A DNA stretch of 64,000 nucleotides from Anaeromusa acidaminophila DSM 3853 (GTDB taxonomy: Bacteria > Bacillota > Negativicutes > Anaeromusales > Anaeromusaceae): the NCBI RefSeq assembly GCF_000374545.1, contig NZ_KB894591.1:58116-122115 (forward strand), given 5' to 3'. A program made the translations under genes and the position numbers. The notes beneath the pieces were generated by a model. That model was not told where the DNA came from. It was given only the letters and a program-made list of their open reading frames with translations, and did no database searches. Below, piece by piece: positions 49,563-58,348 of this stretch (its first letter is position 1; each line of letters starts with the position of its first letter).

Positions 49563-50348
49563 TCAAGCCTTTCTTCCATTGGTATCAATAAATTGCAATA
49601 CCGCCTGCTCAACCGCTGACATTTGCACCTTAGTATTACAACAAGGTCCATAAGGACGCTCGTTCAGCACACCGATAACCGGTAAAGGAAACACATCCTG
49701 GATGCCGCTGGTCAAATCCCGTTCACAAGCAATAGCCAGCACCGCCCTAGGGCGCAGCGTCTTAATTACTTTGCGCGCCAAGGTTCCCCCTGTAACAATA
49801 GCTACATGAACGCCGTATTTCTCAGAAAGCCGCAGCAAATCGCCCACCTGGCAGCCGCCGCATTTTTTGCAATTGGCAATATCGCGCGTAATCTTATGCG
49901 GGCAGGTATCCAGTTGAATACAATGAGGCGTCAAAATCAACAGCTGCTCCGGTTTTACCTTAACATGTTTCTGGCGAATCAGTTGATTGCTGACTTCAAT
50001 AAAGGATCGCTCTACTCGTTCCTTATTTACATCCAGCAAACGTCCCAAAAACGTCGCTACCGGAAAGAGCATATTAATTACAGTCCAGGCTACGCCTTTA
50101 AAAATGCCAAAGGTTGGCAGCCCCATTAAAGCCAGAATTACGCCCATAACGCTTAAAGCCCCTACGGCCACCACTAATAGCAGCATTGCTCCCAAAAGAA
50201 GCGGTAAATGCTGACTGATGGACGACAACCCTGGAGCGCTAACCTTCCACAACCCATAGGTAGAAAGAGCCGCCACAACCAGGCTGGCCAAAAGCAAGGC
50301 CAAAAACAAACGCTTTTTAGGTCTGGTCATGACTTGCATCATCTCCAT
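49563..50348 (-). CDS. DUF116 family membrane protein
   Basis: 261 residues, function unknown. Two membrane segments (FLALLLASLVVAALSTYGLW, LPLLLGAMLLLVVAVGALSV) then a cytosolic part with conserved cysteines: LDTCPHKITRDIANCKKCGG, CQVGDLL, AIACERDLTSGIQDV and GPCCNTKV. Cys spacing suggests metal or Fe-S binding. It is regularly found between fmt and rsmB in clostridia and related bacteria. A role in rRNA or formyl metabolism has not been established. Confidence 0.85.
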   Translation of the reverse strand: MEMMQVMTRPKKRLFLALLLASLVVAALSTYGLWKVSAPGLSSISQHLPLLLGAMLLLVVAVGALSVMGVILALMGLPTFGIFKGVAWTVINMLFPVATFLGRLLDVNKERVERSFIEVSNQLIRQKHVKVKPEQLLILTPHCIQLDTCPHKITRDIANCKKCGGCQVGDLLRLSEKYGVHVAIVTGGTLARKVIKTLRPRAVLAIACERDLTSGIQDVFPLPVIGVLNERPYGPCCNTKVQMSAVEQAVLQFIDTNGRKA

Positions 50349-50360
50349 CCATCTTCCTCC

Positions 50361-51305
50361 TTATACCAGCCTGTCTCCAGGCTGCAGGGAATAGCCGCAG
50401 GCGCATTCCGAAGCTTTCATGCGACGCTTATTTTCCGGCTGCACTTCCAATAGTTCCAATAGACCATCGCCTGTTTCCACAACAAATCCTTCTACAGATA
50501 AACGGGCAATACGTCCAGGAACCGTTCCCTCAGGAGCAGCTTCTTCACAAAGGCGGCTTTTCCAAACTTTCAACCGTCCCCCGGCATACCGACAGTACGC
50601 GCCCGGCCAGGGTGAAAGCCCCCGAATACGATTATGAAGCTCTTGCGCTGAACGATTCCAGTCCAGTTGCTCTATGTCGGCTTTTAAAAGCGGAGCATAC
50701 GTCGATACATTATGATCCTGCTTAGTACGAGGCGCTTTTCCTTCTGCGATTAAAGCCAGCGTTTCCTGCAACAACAGGGCCCCTTTTTGCATAAGCTGAT
50801 CATGAACCTCTCCGGTAGAAGCATCTTGTGAAATAGCAATTTCCTTTTTGAGAATCATATCGCCCGTATCCAGGCCTTCATCCATATACATGGTTGTCAC
50901 GCCGGTTTTCGTTTCTCCTTGCATGACCGCCCAGTGAATCGGCGCCGCTCCCCGATAATACGGTAGCAATGAAGCATGCACATTCACACATCCAAGCGGT
51001 GGAATAGACAGGATGGCAGGAGAAAGAATCTGTCCAAAAGCCACAACTACCATCACGTCCGGCGCCAACTCCCGCAGAACTTTCTCGAACTCGGGCGTTT
51101 TGATTTTTTCCGGCTGTAATACTTCTAGGCCGTGCTCAACTGCGCAGGTTTTTACCGGCGAGAACGATAGCTTGCGCCCGCGCCCGCGAGGTCGATCCGG
51201 CTGCGTAATGACCGCCGCCACTTCATGGCCTGCCGCTAGCAAGGCTTCTAAGCAAGGCACCGCAAAATCCGGGGTTCCCATAAAAACAACACGAAGAGAC
51301 TTCAT
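50361..51305 (-). CDS. fmt: Methionyl-tRNA formyltransferase
   Basis: Formylates initiator Met-tRNA with 10-formyl-THF. 314 residues: VVFMGTPDFAVPCLEALLAA, ITQPDRPRGRGRKLSFSPVK, NVHASLLPYYRGAAPIHWAV (the SLLPxxRG motif) and TGVTTMYMDEGLDTGDM; C-terminal domain LSPWPGAYCRYAGG. ATG 51305 overlaps the def stop by four bases, the usual def-fmt pair. Confidence 0.97.
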   Translation of the reverse strand: MKSLRVVFMGTPDFAVPCLEALLAAGHEVAAVITQPDRPRGRGRKLSFSPVKTCAVEHGLEVLQPEKIKTPEFEKVLRELAPDVMVVVAFGQILSPAILSIPPLGCVNVHASLLPYYRGAAPIHWAVMQGETKTGVTTMYMDEGLDTGDMILKKEIAISQDASTGEVHDQLMQKGALLLQETLALIAEGKAPRTKQDHNVSTYAPLLKADIEQLDWNRSAQELHNRIRGLSPWPGAYCRYAGGRLKVWKSRLCEEAAPEGTVPGRIARLSVEGFVVETGDGLLELLEVQPENKRRMKASECACGYSLQPGDRLV

Positions 51306-51766
51306 GACGAAGCCCCCTCTTTTTGCAGCGAATCCGCCTTTTCCACGAACAGCACACCATCCAAGTGATCCATTTCATGCTGCAACGCTCGCGCCAAAAG
51401 ACCACTGCCAGTTACGCGGATTTTTCGACCTGAGCGGTTCAACCCTTCCACTACGACCTTTTCATAGCGCTCCACTTCCCCGAAAACGCCTGGCACGCTT
51501 AAGCAGCCCTCCAGGCCCTTTTGACAACCTTCCTTTTCCAAAAGCACCGGATTAATCAACTCAATTAAGCCTTCGCCTACGTCAATAACAACGATTCGCA
51601 ATTCTACGCCCACCTGTGGCGCGGCCAGACCAACGCCGTCTGCCACCTGCATCGTTTCCGCCATATCGTCTAACAATTTTTTGATTTTCCCTGTAACTTT
51701 TTCCACGGCTTGGCACTGTTTTTTCAAAACAGGATCGCCAGCTTTGCGTATTTCTAGAGTAGCCAT
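51302..51766 (-). CDS. def: Peptide deformylase
   Basis: Removes the N-terminal formyl group from nascent proteins. 154 residues with the three motifs GVGLAAPQVG, EGCLSVPGVFGEV and LQHEMDHLDGVLF (zinc/iron HExxH). ATG 51766 follows AGGAGGGGG; the longer frame adds 13 residues without a site. The downstream fmt forms the usual pair. Confidence 0.97.
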   Translation of the reverse strand: MATLEIRKAGDPVLKKQCQAVEKVTGKIKKLLDDMAETMQVADGVGLAAPQVGVELRIVVIDVGEGLIELINPVLLEKEGCQKGLEGCLSVPGVFGEVERYEKVVVEGLNRSGRKIRVTGSGLLARALQHEMDHLDGVLFVEKADSLQKEGASS

Positions 51767-51889
51767 TGTGGCCCCCTCCTTTTTACACTTGATAGTACTT
51801 CGCAATATCTTATTGTATCATAAGCAAGCTGAAAACTCCATGAACAGTATCTTACATATCTGTCAAATTCGGCTATAATTAGGTTCTTT

Positions 51890-54307
51890 TTATAATACAT
51901 GCAGGGGGTCCACGTCAATCGTAATCTGAGGATCGCCTTCAATGGGCAATCTACATAAAGCCTCTTTTACGACTTCAGGCTGATGACATTTTAAAAACAA
52001 CTGCATTCGAAACAAATTTTGAATTCTTGCCAATGGAGCCGGACAGGGTCCCATAATATCTGCAGCTTCTTGAGGCAGCTCCGCTTTTAAAATCTCCGCT
52101 ATCTGTGCGGCTTTATGCTGCGCAGATAGTTCTTCTTCTACGGCGATTGTCAAAGAAATCAAGCGTGAAAAAGGAGGATACCCCAAAGCTTTGCGAAAAG
52201 ACCTCTCTTCTTGACAAAAGCGAGGAAAATCTTGTAGCTGCGCCGTTGCAACAGCGTAATGTTCCGGATTATACGTCTGTACAACTACGTTACCGGCTTT
52301 TTCTCTTCTCCCAGCTCTGCCTGCCGCCTGGGTAATCAAGGAAAAGGCCCGCTCCGCCGCTCGAAAGTCCGGCAAATGAAGAGAACTATCAGCCGCAATT
52401 ACGCCTACAGCCGTTACAAAGGGCAGATCGTGACCTTTCGCCACCATTTGCGTTCCCAGCAAAATATCATACCGCCGTTCCCGAAAAGCCGTTAAAATAT
52501 CTTCGTGCGCATGCTTACGTCCTACCGTATCCTGATCCATTCGGGCGATTCTCGCCTCCGGCCAATTGCATCGCAATTCTTCTTCTAGTTTTTGCGTACC
52601 ACTGCCAAAAAAACGAATATAACGACTGGAGCAAACAGGGCAAACATCAGGTACATGTTCCTGGTAATCACAATAATGACAGCGCAGTATTTTGGCGGAC
52701 GCATGATAAACAAGCGAAACGCTGCAATGTGGACATTCCATAGTATGGCCGCATTCTCGGCACATAACAAAGGTGGCGTAGCCGCGTCGATTCAAGAGGA
52801 TAATAGCCTGCTCTTGCTGTGTTAAAGCCGCGTCTAGAGCGGCTCGCAGCTGACGCGAAAGAATTTTGCGATTTCCCATCTTTAACTCCTGCCGCATGTC
52901 CACAATCGTCACTTGCGGCAACGGAGCCGCAGTAGCCCGCTCCGGCAGCTCCAGCAACATTCCTTCTCGGCTTACAGCCCGCTCATACGTTTCCAGTGAA
53001 GGAGTTGCGCTGCCCAAAAGCAAGACCGCCCCTGTTTGGCGGCAGCGTTCCCGCGCTACGTCACGCGCATGGTATCTTGGCCGCTCCTCCTGTTTATAAG
53101 CGCCGTCATGCTCCTCATCCAGAATCACCAGCCCTAAGCGATGCGCCGGTGCAAAAACAGCCGAACGAGCGCCGATAATTACGCTGGCTTGACCGCTGTG
53201 AATACGGTCCCAAGCATCCAGCCTCTCTCCTTCGGAAAGACGGCTGTGCCATACAACAACCTGCTGTTCTCCAAGAACGGCGCGAAACCGCCGTACCAAT
53301 TGTCCTGTCAAGCCAATTTCCGGCACTAGAACAATAGCCTGCTGTTTATTACACAGCACCTTGCGCACAGCTTCTAAATACACCCGCGTCTTACCGCTCC
53401 CGGTAACGCCAAAAAGCAAAAACTCCTGAGTCTCTTTCCCGTCCAATCCCTTGTCAAGCGCCGCCATCGCCTGCTGCTGCGCCTCGTTCAGCGGTTCTAG
53501 TTCGCTTGCGCCCTCGCTCAAATAGATGTCCTGACGATATACACGTCGTTCCTCGCGTCGAACCAGACCGGCATCTGTCAATGCTTTCAACACCCCTAGG
53601 CTAATACCGCTTTGAGCCAGTTGAGAACGCTGCAGAAAAGGATGCTCCCACAGCCACTGCAAAGCCGCCGCTTGGGCTTTCTTCCGTTCCAGTCCAAGCA
53701 GCGCCGATTGCCTTTCCTCCAAGGAAAGTTCTTGGGCCAACCAAATGGATTCGGTCTTCTCCTGGGTCCGCCGTCGTCCTTGCCAATAACTTTTCGCCAA
53801 ACCCAGGCGACACCAGCGGCGTAAAATACGGATGCCGTCCTCTCCCGCCTGTTGGCAAAAGCCTTTTTCCGTCCAAGAACTTCGCTCTTTAAACAAATTC
53901 CAAAGCGCCAGCTCCGCCAAAGAAAACCCTTCCGGCTCCTCTTCACCGGCAAAATAAATCCGTTCTGTACGTACGCTGCGCTTGCCGGGCACAAAAAGGC
54001 GCAGCGCTTCGGCCAAAGTGCATAAATAATAGCGGCTAAGCCACTGAGCCGTGGACAAGGCCGCTTCATCAAACCAAGGCACTAGGTCCAGACAAGCGTT
54101 AATCTCTTTCCAGTTGCTTTCTTCTTCCTGCGAACAACTGCGCACCTGCCAAACAAAGCCTTCTTCCAGTCTGGCTCCAAAGGGAACCAGCACCCGACAG
54201 CCGCGCTGAACTTCTTCTTGTAACACATTAGGAATCGCATAGGTAAAAGGTTTTTCCACCCGCCTGGCGGCAATATTCACCAGTACATCCGCCACAACTG
54301 TTTCCAT
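51890..54307 (-). CDS. priA: Primosomal protein N' (PriA helicase)
   Basis: Restarts stalled replication forks. 805 residues. N-terminal 3'-DNA-binding domain (VNIAARRVEKPFTYAIPN), DEAH helicase with FGVTGSGKTRVYLEAVRKV (Walker A) and VILDEEHDGAYKQEERP, a zinc module (VMCRECGHTMECPHCSVSLV, RCHYCDYQEHVPDVCPVCSS) and GTQMVAKGHDLPFVTAVGVI, AGRAGRREKAGNVVVQTYNP. ATG 54307 is used; AAAGGGATG upstream. The frame continues upstream but overlaps a repeat region and metK terminator. Reads into the def gene direction with 120 bases between. Confidence 0.95.
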   Translation of the reverse strand: METVVADVLVNIAARRVEKPFTYAIPNVLQEEVQRGCRVLVPFGARLEEGFVWQVRSCSQEEESNWKEINACLDLVPWFDEAALSTAQWLSRYYLCTLAEALRLFVPGKRSVRTERIYFAGEEEPEGFSLAELALWNLFKERSSWTEKGFCQQAGEDGIRILRRWCRLGLAKSYWQGRRRTQEKTESIWLAQELSLEERQSALLGLERKKAQAAALQWLWEHPFLQRSQLAQSGISLGVLKALTDAGLVRREERRVYRQDIYLSEGASELEPLNEAQQQAMAALDKGLDGKETQEFLLFGVTGSGKTRVYLEAVRKVLCNKQQAIVLVPEIGLTGQLVRRFRAVLGEQQVVVWHSRLSEGERLDAWDRIHSGQASVIIGARSAVFAPAHRLGLVILDEEHDGAYKQEERPRYHARDVARERCRQTGAVLLLGSATPSLETYERAVSREGMLLELPERATAAPLPQVTIVDMRQELKMGNRKILSRQLRAALDAALTQQEQAIILLNRRGYATFVMCRECGHTMECPHCSVSLVYHASAKILRCHYCDYQEHVPDVCPVCSSRYIRFFGSGTQKLEEELRCNWPEARIARMDQDTVGRKHAHEDILTAFRERRYDILLGTQMVAKGHDLPFVTAVGVIAADSSLHLPDFRAAERAFSLITQAAGRAGRREKAGNVVVQTYNPEHYAVATAQLQDFPRFCQEERSFRKALGYPPFSRLISLTIAVEEELSAQHKAAQIAEILKAELPQEAADIMGPCPAPLARIQNLFRMQLFLKCHQPEVVKEALCRLPIEGDPQITIDVDPLHVL

Positions 54308-54417
54308 CAATTCATCCCTTTCACCCATTGTCGTTATATATCTAGTATAGTGGAAAGCGCCTGGAGATGCCATACAAAAAGCAGGAAGGATTGAACGAGA
54401 GTCGCATTCATAAACCC

Positions 54418-54444
54418 TTTCGCGTATTTCGTGTATTTCGCGGT
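54418..54444. repeat. 9-base phased repeat upstream of priA
   Basis: TTTCGCGTA, TTTCGTGTA and TTTCGCGGT follow each other at 54418-54426, 54427-54435 and 54436-54444. The complement is a run of TACACGAAA/TACGCGAAA-type units. Such CACGAA-type runs recur between genes in many unrelated bacteria and generate spurious small proteins (RNTRNTRKG-like). A dispersed repeat family is likely. Confidence 0.6.
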
Positions 54445-54482
54445 TCGTTGTCGCCGTCACGATGTATATCTGACCAAGAAAA

Positions 54483-54522
54483 AACAGCCCTGACCGAGCA
54501 AAAAACTCGATCAAGGCTGTTC
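54483..54522 (-). terminator. Terminator after metK
   Basis: Minus strand AACAGCCTTGATCGAG and CTCGGTCAGGGCTGTT form a long stem with a seven-base loop (TTTTTTG) and a TTTTTT tail. One or two G-U or mismatched pairs. Confidence 0.9.
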
Positions 54523-54531
54523 CTATTACTC

Positions 54532-55719
54532 TTACATTCCAGCGTCGCTGCGAATGGCAGCGGCTTTGTCTGTCTGCTCCCAAGGAAGCTCGACGTCGGT
54601 ACGGCCAAAATGACCGTAGGCGGCTGTTTGGCGATACAAAGGACGACGCAGATCCAGCATTTTGATAATGCCCGCAGGCCGCAGATCAAAGTGCTTTTTA
54701 ATCAGCTCTGCAATCAAGGTTTCCTCCACTTTGGCCGTGCCAAAGGTTTCCACCATGATCGATACCGGCTGAGCTACGCCAATGGCATAAGCCAGCTGAA
54801 TTTCACATTTGTCCGCCAAACCGGCGGCTACGATGTTTTTAGCGACATACCGCGCTGCATAAGCACCGGAGCGATCTACCTTTGTCGGATCCTTGCCGGA
54901 GAATGCGCCGCCGCCATGACGAGCCATGCCGCCATAAGTATCAACGATGATTTTACGTCCCGTCAAGCCGGCGTCGCCCTGAGGGCCGCCCACCACAAAA
55001 CGTCCGGTAGGATTAATATAATACTTGGTTTTATCATCCAAGAATTTTGCTGGCACTACCGGTTCAATGACATGCTTGCGCAAATCCGCTTCGATTTGCT
55101 CGCGCGTTACTTCCGGGCCATGCTGCGTGGAAATAACGATCGCGTCGATACGTACAGGCACGCCGTCTTCGTATTCCACAGTGACCTGGGTTTTGCCGTC
55201 AGGACGCAGATAGTCTACCACATCGGTCTTGCGAATTTCCGCCAGACGCCGTGATAGGCGATGCGCCAACGCAATCGGCAACGGCATGAATTCCGGAGTT
55301 TCGTTCGTAGCATAGCCGAACATCATCCCCTGGTCGCCTGCGCCAATAGCTTCCATTAAATCGGTATTGCCCTGTTTTGCCTCCAACGCCTCATTAACGC
55401 CCATGGCAATATCAGGCGACTGCTCGTCAATAGACACCATTACACCGCAAGTATCTCCATCAAAGCCGAACTTGGCGCGAGTATAGCCAATTTCCTTTAC
55501 CGTCTCCCTGACAATATGCGGAATATCCACATAGCATGAGGTGGTGATTTCACCAACCACATGAACCAGGCCGGTCGTTACTAAGGTCTCGCAAGCCACA
55601 CGAGCCTGCGGGTCCTTTTCCAGAATGGCGTCCAAAACAGCGTCGGATACTTGATCCGCCAGCTTATCCGGATGTCCTTCTGTTACTGATTCCGATGTAA
55701 ATAATACTCGTTTCTTCAA
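54532..55719 (-). CDS. metK: S-adenosylmethionine synthetase
   Basis: Makes SAM from methionine and ATP. 395 residues. [55 protein letters not shown] and [20 protein letters not shown] (P-loop-like) are family signatures. TTG start at 55719 with AGGAGG 10 bases upstream. Expression is controlled by the SAM-I riboswitch immediately upstream, so its own product represses it. SAM by-products are handled by the gene set at 6698-13022. Confidence 0.98.
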   Translation of the reverse strand: MKKRVLFTSESVTEGHPDKLADQVSDAVLDAILEKDPQARVACETLVTTGLVHVVGEITTSCYVDIPHIVRETVKEIGYTRAKFGFDGDTCGVMVSIDEQSPDIAMGVNEALEAKQGNTDLMEAIGAGDQGMMFGYATNETPEFMPLPIALAHRLSRRLAEIRKTDVVDYLRPDGKTQVTVEYEDGVPVRIDAIVISTQHGPEVTREQIEADLRKHVIEPVVPAKFLDDKTKYYINPTGRFVVGGPQGDAGLTGRKIIVDTYGGMARHGGGAFSGKDPTKVDRSGAYAARYVAKNIVAAGLADKCEIQLAYAIGVAQPVSIMVETFGTAKVEETLIAELIKKHFDLRPAGIIKMLDLRRPLYRQTAAYGHFGRTDVELPWEQTDKAAAIRSDAGM

Positions 55720-55756
55720 GAATGCTTCGCCTCCTATTTTTCGACTAAAAAAGAAA

Positions 55757-55776
55757 CCCTCCCGAAAAAGGGAGGG
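55757..55776 (-). terminator. SAM riboswitch terminator
   Basis: CCCTCCC (55757-55763), loop GAAAAA, GGGAGGG (55770-55776). On the minus strand a run of TTTCTTTTTT follows. It is placed between the aptamer and the metK ribosome-binding site. Confidence 0.9.
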
Positions 55777-55792
55777 AACTTAGTCCTTACTC

Positions 55793-55896
55793 CCATCTCG
55801 CATCAACAGATGCAGGAATTGGCACCGTTTTGCCTTAATAGCAATGGTTGCCGCAGCTTCATCGGGCCAGTCCCTCAGCCAACTCTGGATGGTTTG
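55793..55896 (-). promoter_or_regulatory. SAM-I (S-box) riboswitch controlling metK
   Basis: The minus strand carries the conserved S-box blocks in order: CCAGAGTTGGCTGAGGGA, CTGGCCCGATGAAGC, CGGCAACC, GGTGCCAATTCCTGCA and GATGCGAGATGG. These form P1-P4 around the SAM-binding core. A terminator hairpin follows before metK. SAM binding is expected to favour termination. Confidence 0.95.
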
Positions 55897-55927
55897 CTTA
55901 TGCATTTGTAGAGAAAATACAAATTAA

Positions 55928-55956
55928 ATTATATAGACTGCATCAAGAAAAAGCAA
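55928..55956 (-). promoter_or_regulatory. Predicted promoter of the SAM riboswitch-metK unit
   Basis: Minus strand TTGCTT (55951-55956), 17 bases, TATAAT (55928-55933), inside the 3' end of coaBC and about 30 bases before the aptamer. Confidence 0.62.
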
Positions 55957-57157
55957 CTGTTTCAGCCAACATTTTTTCAAGCATATCCCATAAACGGGCT
56001 GCCACTTCCTCTTTAGACAGTTGCGGCCACTCCTCCATGGCGCCGTCACGACGCAATATCTTGACAATATTGGTATCGCTTTGAAAACCAGCGCCAGGCA
56101 TAGTCACGTCATTAGCCACAATTAAATCCAAATTCTTCTTTTCTAGCTTTTCTCTGGCGTGAGTAAGAAGCTCTCGAGTTTCCGCCGCAAAGCCCACTAA
56201 CAATTGGCTCTGTTTCTTTTCACCCAATTCTTTGAGAATATCAGGATTTTTCCTCAAAACCAACGTCAGTTGTTCATCATTCTTTTTAATTTTATGCTCC
56301 GCCGGATGCTCAACCGCATAGTCGGCCACAGCCGCCGCCTTGACTACCACCTGTACCTTTGGAAATTCACGCAGCACCGCTTCGCGCATCTGCGCCGCTG
56401 ATTCCACATTGATTCGCGTTACCCCCGCAGGCGTCTCCAGCGCAACCGGACCAGAAACAAGAATAACCTCGGCCCCGCGACGCGCCGCCTGAGCGGCAAT
56501 GGCATAACCCATCTTGCCGCTGGAGCGGTTGCCCAGATAGCGCACCGGATCAATAGGCTCTCTTGTACCGCCAGCCGTCACCAGCACCCGTACGCCTTGG
56601 AGACTTTTCTTTTCTCTCAGCACAGCCGCTGCCGCCTCGACAATTTCCACCGGCTCCGGCAAGCGCCCCGGGCCTTCGGTACCACAGGCCAGCTTGCCGC
56701 AGGCTGGCGGCAAAATAGAATACCCCAACTCCGCCAGCGTCCGCAGATTTTTCTGCACAATCGGATTAAGATACATATTGGTATTCATCGCTGGCGCCAG
56801 CAACACTGGAGCTTGCGTCGCCATAATGGTTGTTGAAAGCATATCATCAGCAATACCAGCAGCCAATTTGCCCAGAATATTAGCAGTAGCCGGCGCTACG
56901 ATAAATAAATCCGCCGCCGTTGCTAACGCAATATGCTCCACATGCCAATTTTTAGGCTCATCCCACATGCTGACAACCACCGGCTGGCCGCTCAATTCCC
57001 GAAACGTCAACGGAGTCACAAACTCAGCAGCATGCTGCGTCATGATCACATGCACCGTCGCCATTTGCTTGCGCAGCCGACTGACAAGCTCCACCGCCTT
57101 ATAAGCGGCAATGCCGCCGCACACGCCCACCACAACAGTCTTTCCTGTAAAAGGCAT
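55943..57157 (-). CDS. coaBC: Bifunctional phosphopantothenoylcysteine decarboxylase / phosphopantothenate-cysteine ligase
   Basis: Two steps of coenzyme A synthesis. CoaC part (1-180): VVGVCGGIAAYKAVELVSRL, LAPAMNTNMYLNPIVQ and PPACGKLACGTEGPGRLPEP with the catalytic Cys. CoaB part (185-404): VLVTAGGTREPIDPVRYLGN, SSGKMGYAIAAQAARRGAEV and the lysine motif KAAAVADYAVEHPAEHKIKK. ATG 57157 has AAAGGGGGCGA upstream. Last gene of the dapF unit. Confidence 0.97.
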   Translation of the reverse strand: MPFTGKTVVVGVCGGIAAYKAVELVSRLRKQMATVHVIMTQHAAEFVTPLTFRELSGQPVVVSMWDEPKNWHVEHIALATAADLFIVAPATANILGKLAAGIADDMLSTTIMATQAPVLLAPAMNTNMYLNPIVQKNLRTLAELGYSILPPACGKLACGTEGPGRLPEPVEIVEAAAAVLREKKSLQGVRVLVTAGGTREPIDPVRYLGNRSSGKMGYAIAAQAARRGAEVILVSGPVALETPAGVTRINVESAAQMREAVLREFPKVQVVVKAAAVADYAVEHPAEHKIKKNDEQLTLVLRKNPDILKELGEKKQSQLLVGFAAETRELLTHAREKLEKKNLDLIVANDVTMPGAGFQSDTNIVKILRRDGAMEEWPQLSKEEVAARLWDMLEKMLAETVAFS

Positions 57158-57171
57158 GGCAGTCGCCCCCT

Positions 57172-57378
57172 TTACTTGATTCCGTGTTTTGTCCGTTCAT
57201 AGGTCACGCGGTCAGCGGCGATTTCCTCCAGCGCTACGGTAACTTGCTTTTTGGCGCGTCCTTCTAACGCTCCCGGTTCTTCATCCAGCAAGGTCCGAGC
57301 TCGTTTAGCCGCTAAAACTACCAGCGTATATTTGCTGTCCACTTTTGTCATCAATACATCTAAAGATGGTTTTATCAT
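57172..57378 (-). CDS. rpoZ: DNA-directed RNA polymerase omega subunit
   Basis: 68 residues. PSLDVLMTKVDSKYTLVVLA, AAKRARTLLDEE and VTVALEEIAADRVTYER are the omega core that clamps the beta-prime C-terminus. ATG 57378 overlaps the gmk stop (ATGA) with GGGGGA upstream. The gmk-rpoZ-coaBC order is widely conserved. Confidence 0.95.
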   Translation of the reverse strand: MIKPSLDVLMTKVDSKYTLVVLAAKRARTLLDEEPGALEGRAKKQVTVALEEIAADRVTYERTKHGIK

Positions 57379-58016
57379 ATCAATTCCCCCGTATGTGAAA
57401 TATCTCCAAATTTTTGCATGCTTGCAATCAAGGCGGCGTTGCGCCGTACGCGACACTTTTCTGCCATCACAATTCCCTTAATTTTGGCAACGGCATCAGC
57501 CACTATGTCATTCACCAACACGTAGTCGTATTTAGAAGCCAAGGTCACTTCGTGCTCCGCCGCTTGCAAGCGGCGTTCAATTACGTCCGCTGTTTCCGTC
57601 CCCCGGCCGGCTATACGCCGCCGCAACTCGGTCAACGAAGGCGGCATCAAAAAGACAAAAACTCCATCCGGATAGCTTTCCTTTACCTGCAACGCGCCTT
57701 GCGTGTCAATCTCCAGCAAAACATCACTGCCTGCCTCTAAACGCTCCAACACGTAATTTCGCGGCGTGCCGTAATAATTTCCATATACTTCCGCCCATTC
57801 CAACAAGGCTTTTTCCTGGATCATATCCTGAAAACGTTCTTTTGGCGTAAACCAGTAGTTCACGCCATGAACCTCCCCCTCCCGAGGGGCTCTAGTCGTA
57901 GCGGAAATAGAAAATTCAAGGTATGGCAATTGCTGCAGCAATTCCTTGCACACCGTGCCCTTGCCGGTCCCGGAAGGGCCTGAGATTACAATTAAAATCC
58001 CCTTAGTTTGCGCCAT
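57375..58016 (-). CDS. gmk: Guanylate kinase
   Basis: Phosphorylates GMP to GDP. 213 residues: ILIVISGPSGTGKGTVCKEL (P-loop), SATTRAPREGEVHGVNYWF, LEWAEVYGNYYGTPRNYVL and VFLMPPSLTELRRRIAGRGT. ATG 58016 follows GAGGGAAG. Confidence 0.97.
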   Translation of the reverse strand: MAQTKGILIVISGPSGTGKGTVCKELLQQLPYLEFSISATTRAPREGEVHGVNYWFTPKERFQDMIQEKALLEWAEVYGNYYGTPRNYVLERLEAGSDVLLEIDTQGALQVKESYPDGVFVFLMPPSLTELRRRIAGRGTETADVIERRLQAAEHEVTLASKYDYVLVNDIVADAVAKIKGIVMAEKCRVRRNAALIASMQKFGDISHTGELI

Positions 58017-58038
58017 AGCCGCTTCCCTCGCTTTTATT

Positions 58039-58305
58039 TTAGTCTTGAGGATCGCTGCCGCTATCCTTGTTCACCAAACGATGCGCCACCGTTTCCGGCT
58101 GTACTGCGGACAAAATGACATGATCGCTATCAGCAATGATGACCGCCCGAGTACGACGTCCGTAGGTAGCGTCAATCAGCATGCCCCTGTCGCGAGCTTC
58201 TTGAATAATCCGCTTGATTGGCGCTGATTCAGGGCTGACTATCGAAATAATGCGGTTAGCAGAAACAATATTACCAAACCCAATATTGATCAACTTGATG
58301 TCCAT
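58039..58305 (-). CDS. remA: Regulatory protein RemA (DUF370)
   Basis: 88 residues. [40 protein letters not shown] and [20 protein letters not shown] identify RemA, a DNA-binding activator of matrix genes in Bacillus that oligomerises. Its targets here are unknown. ATG 58305 follows TAGGAGGATG. It lies between yicC and gmk as in many Firmicutes. Confidence 0.93.
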   Translation of the reverse strand: MDIKLINIGFGNIVSANRIISIVSPESAPIKRIIQEARDRGMLIDATYGRRTRAVIIADSDHVILSAVQPETVAHRLVNKDSGSDPQD

Positions 58306-58348
58306 AAATACATCCTCCTAAACGTTAATTTGACCGTAACATACTAGC

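Noticed and set aside
54367..55254. 295-codon plus-strand frame opposite metK
   Set aside because: Antisense of metK and its terminator; composition of a shadow frame and the start lies in the repeat region.
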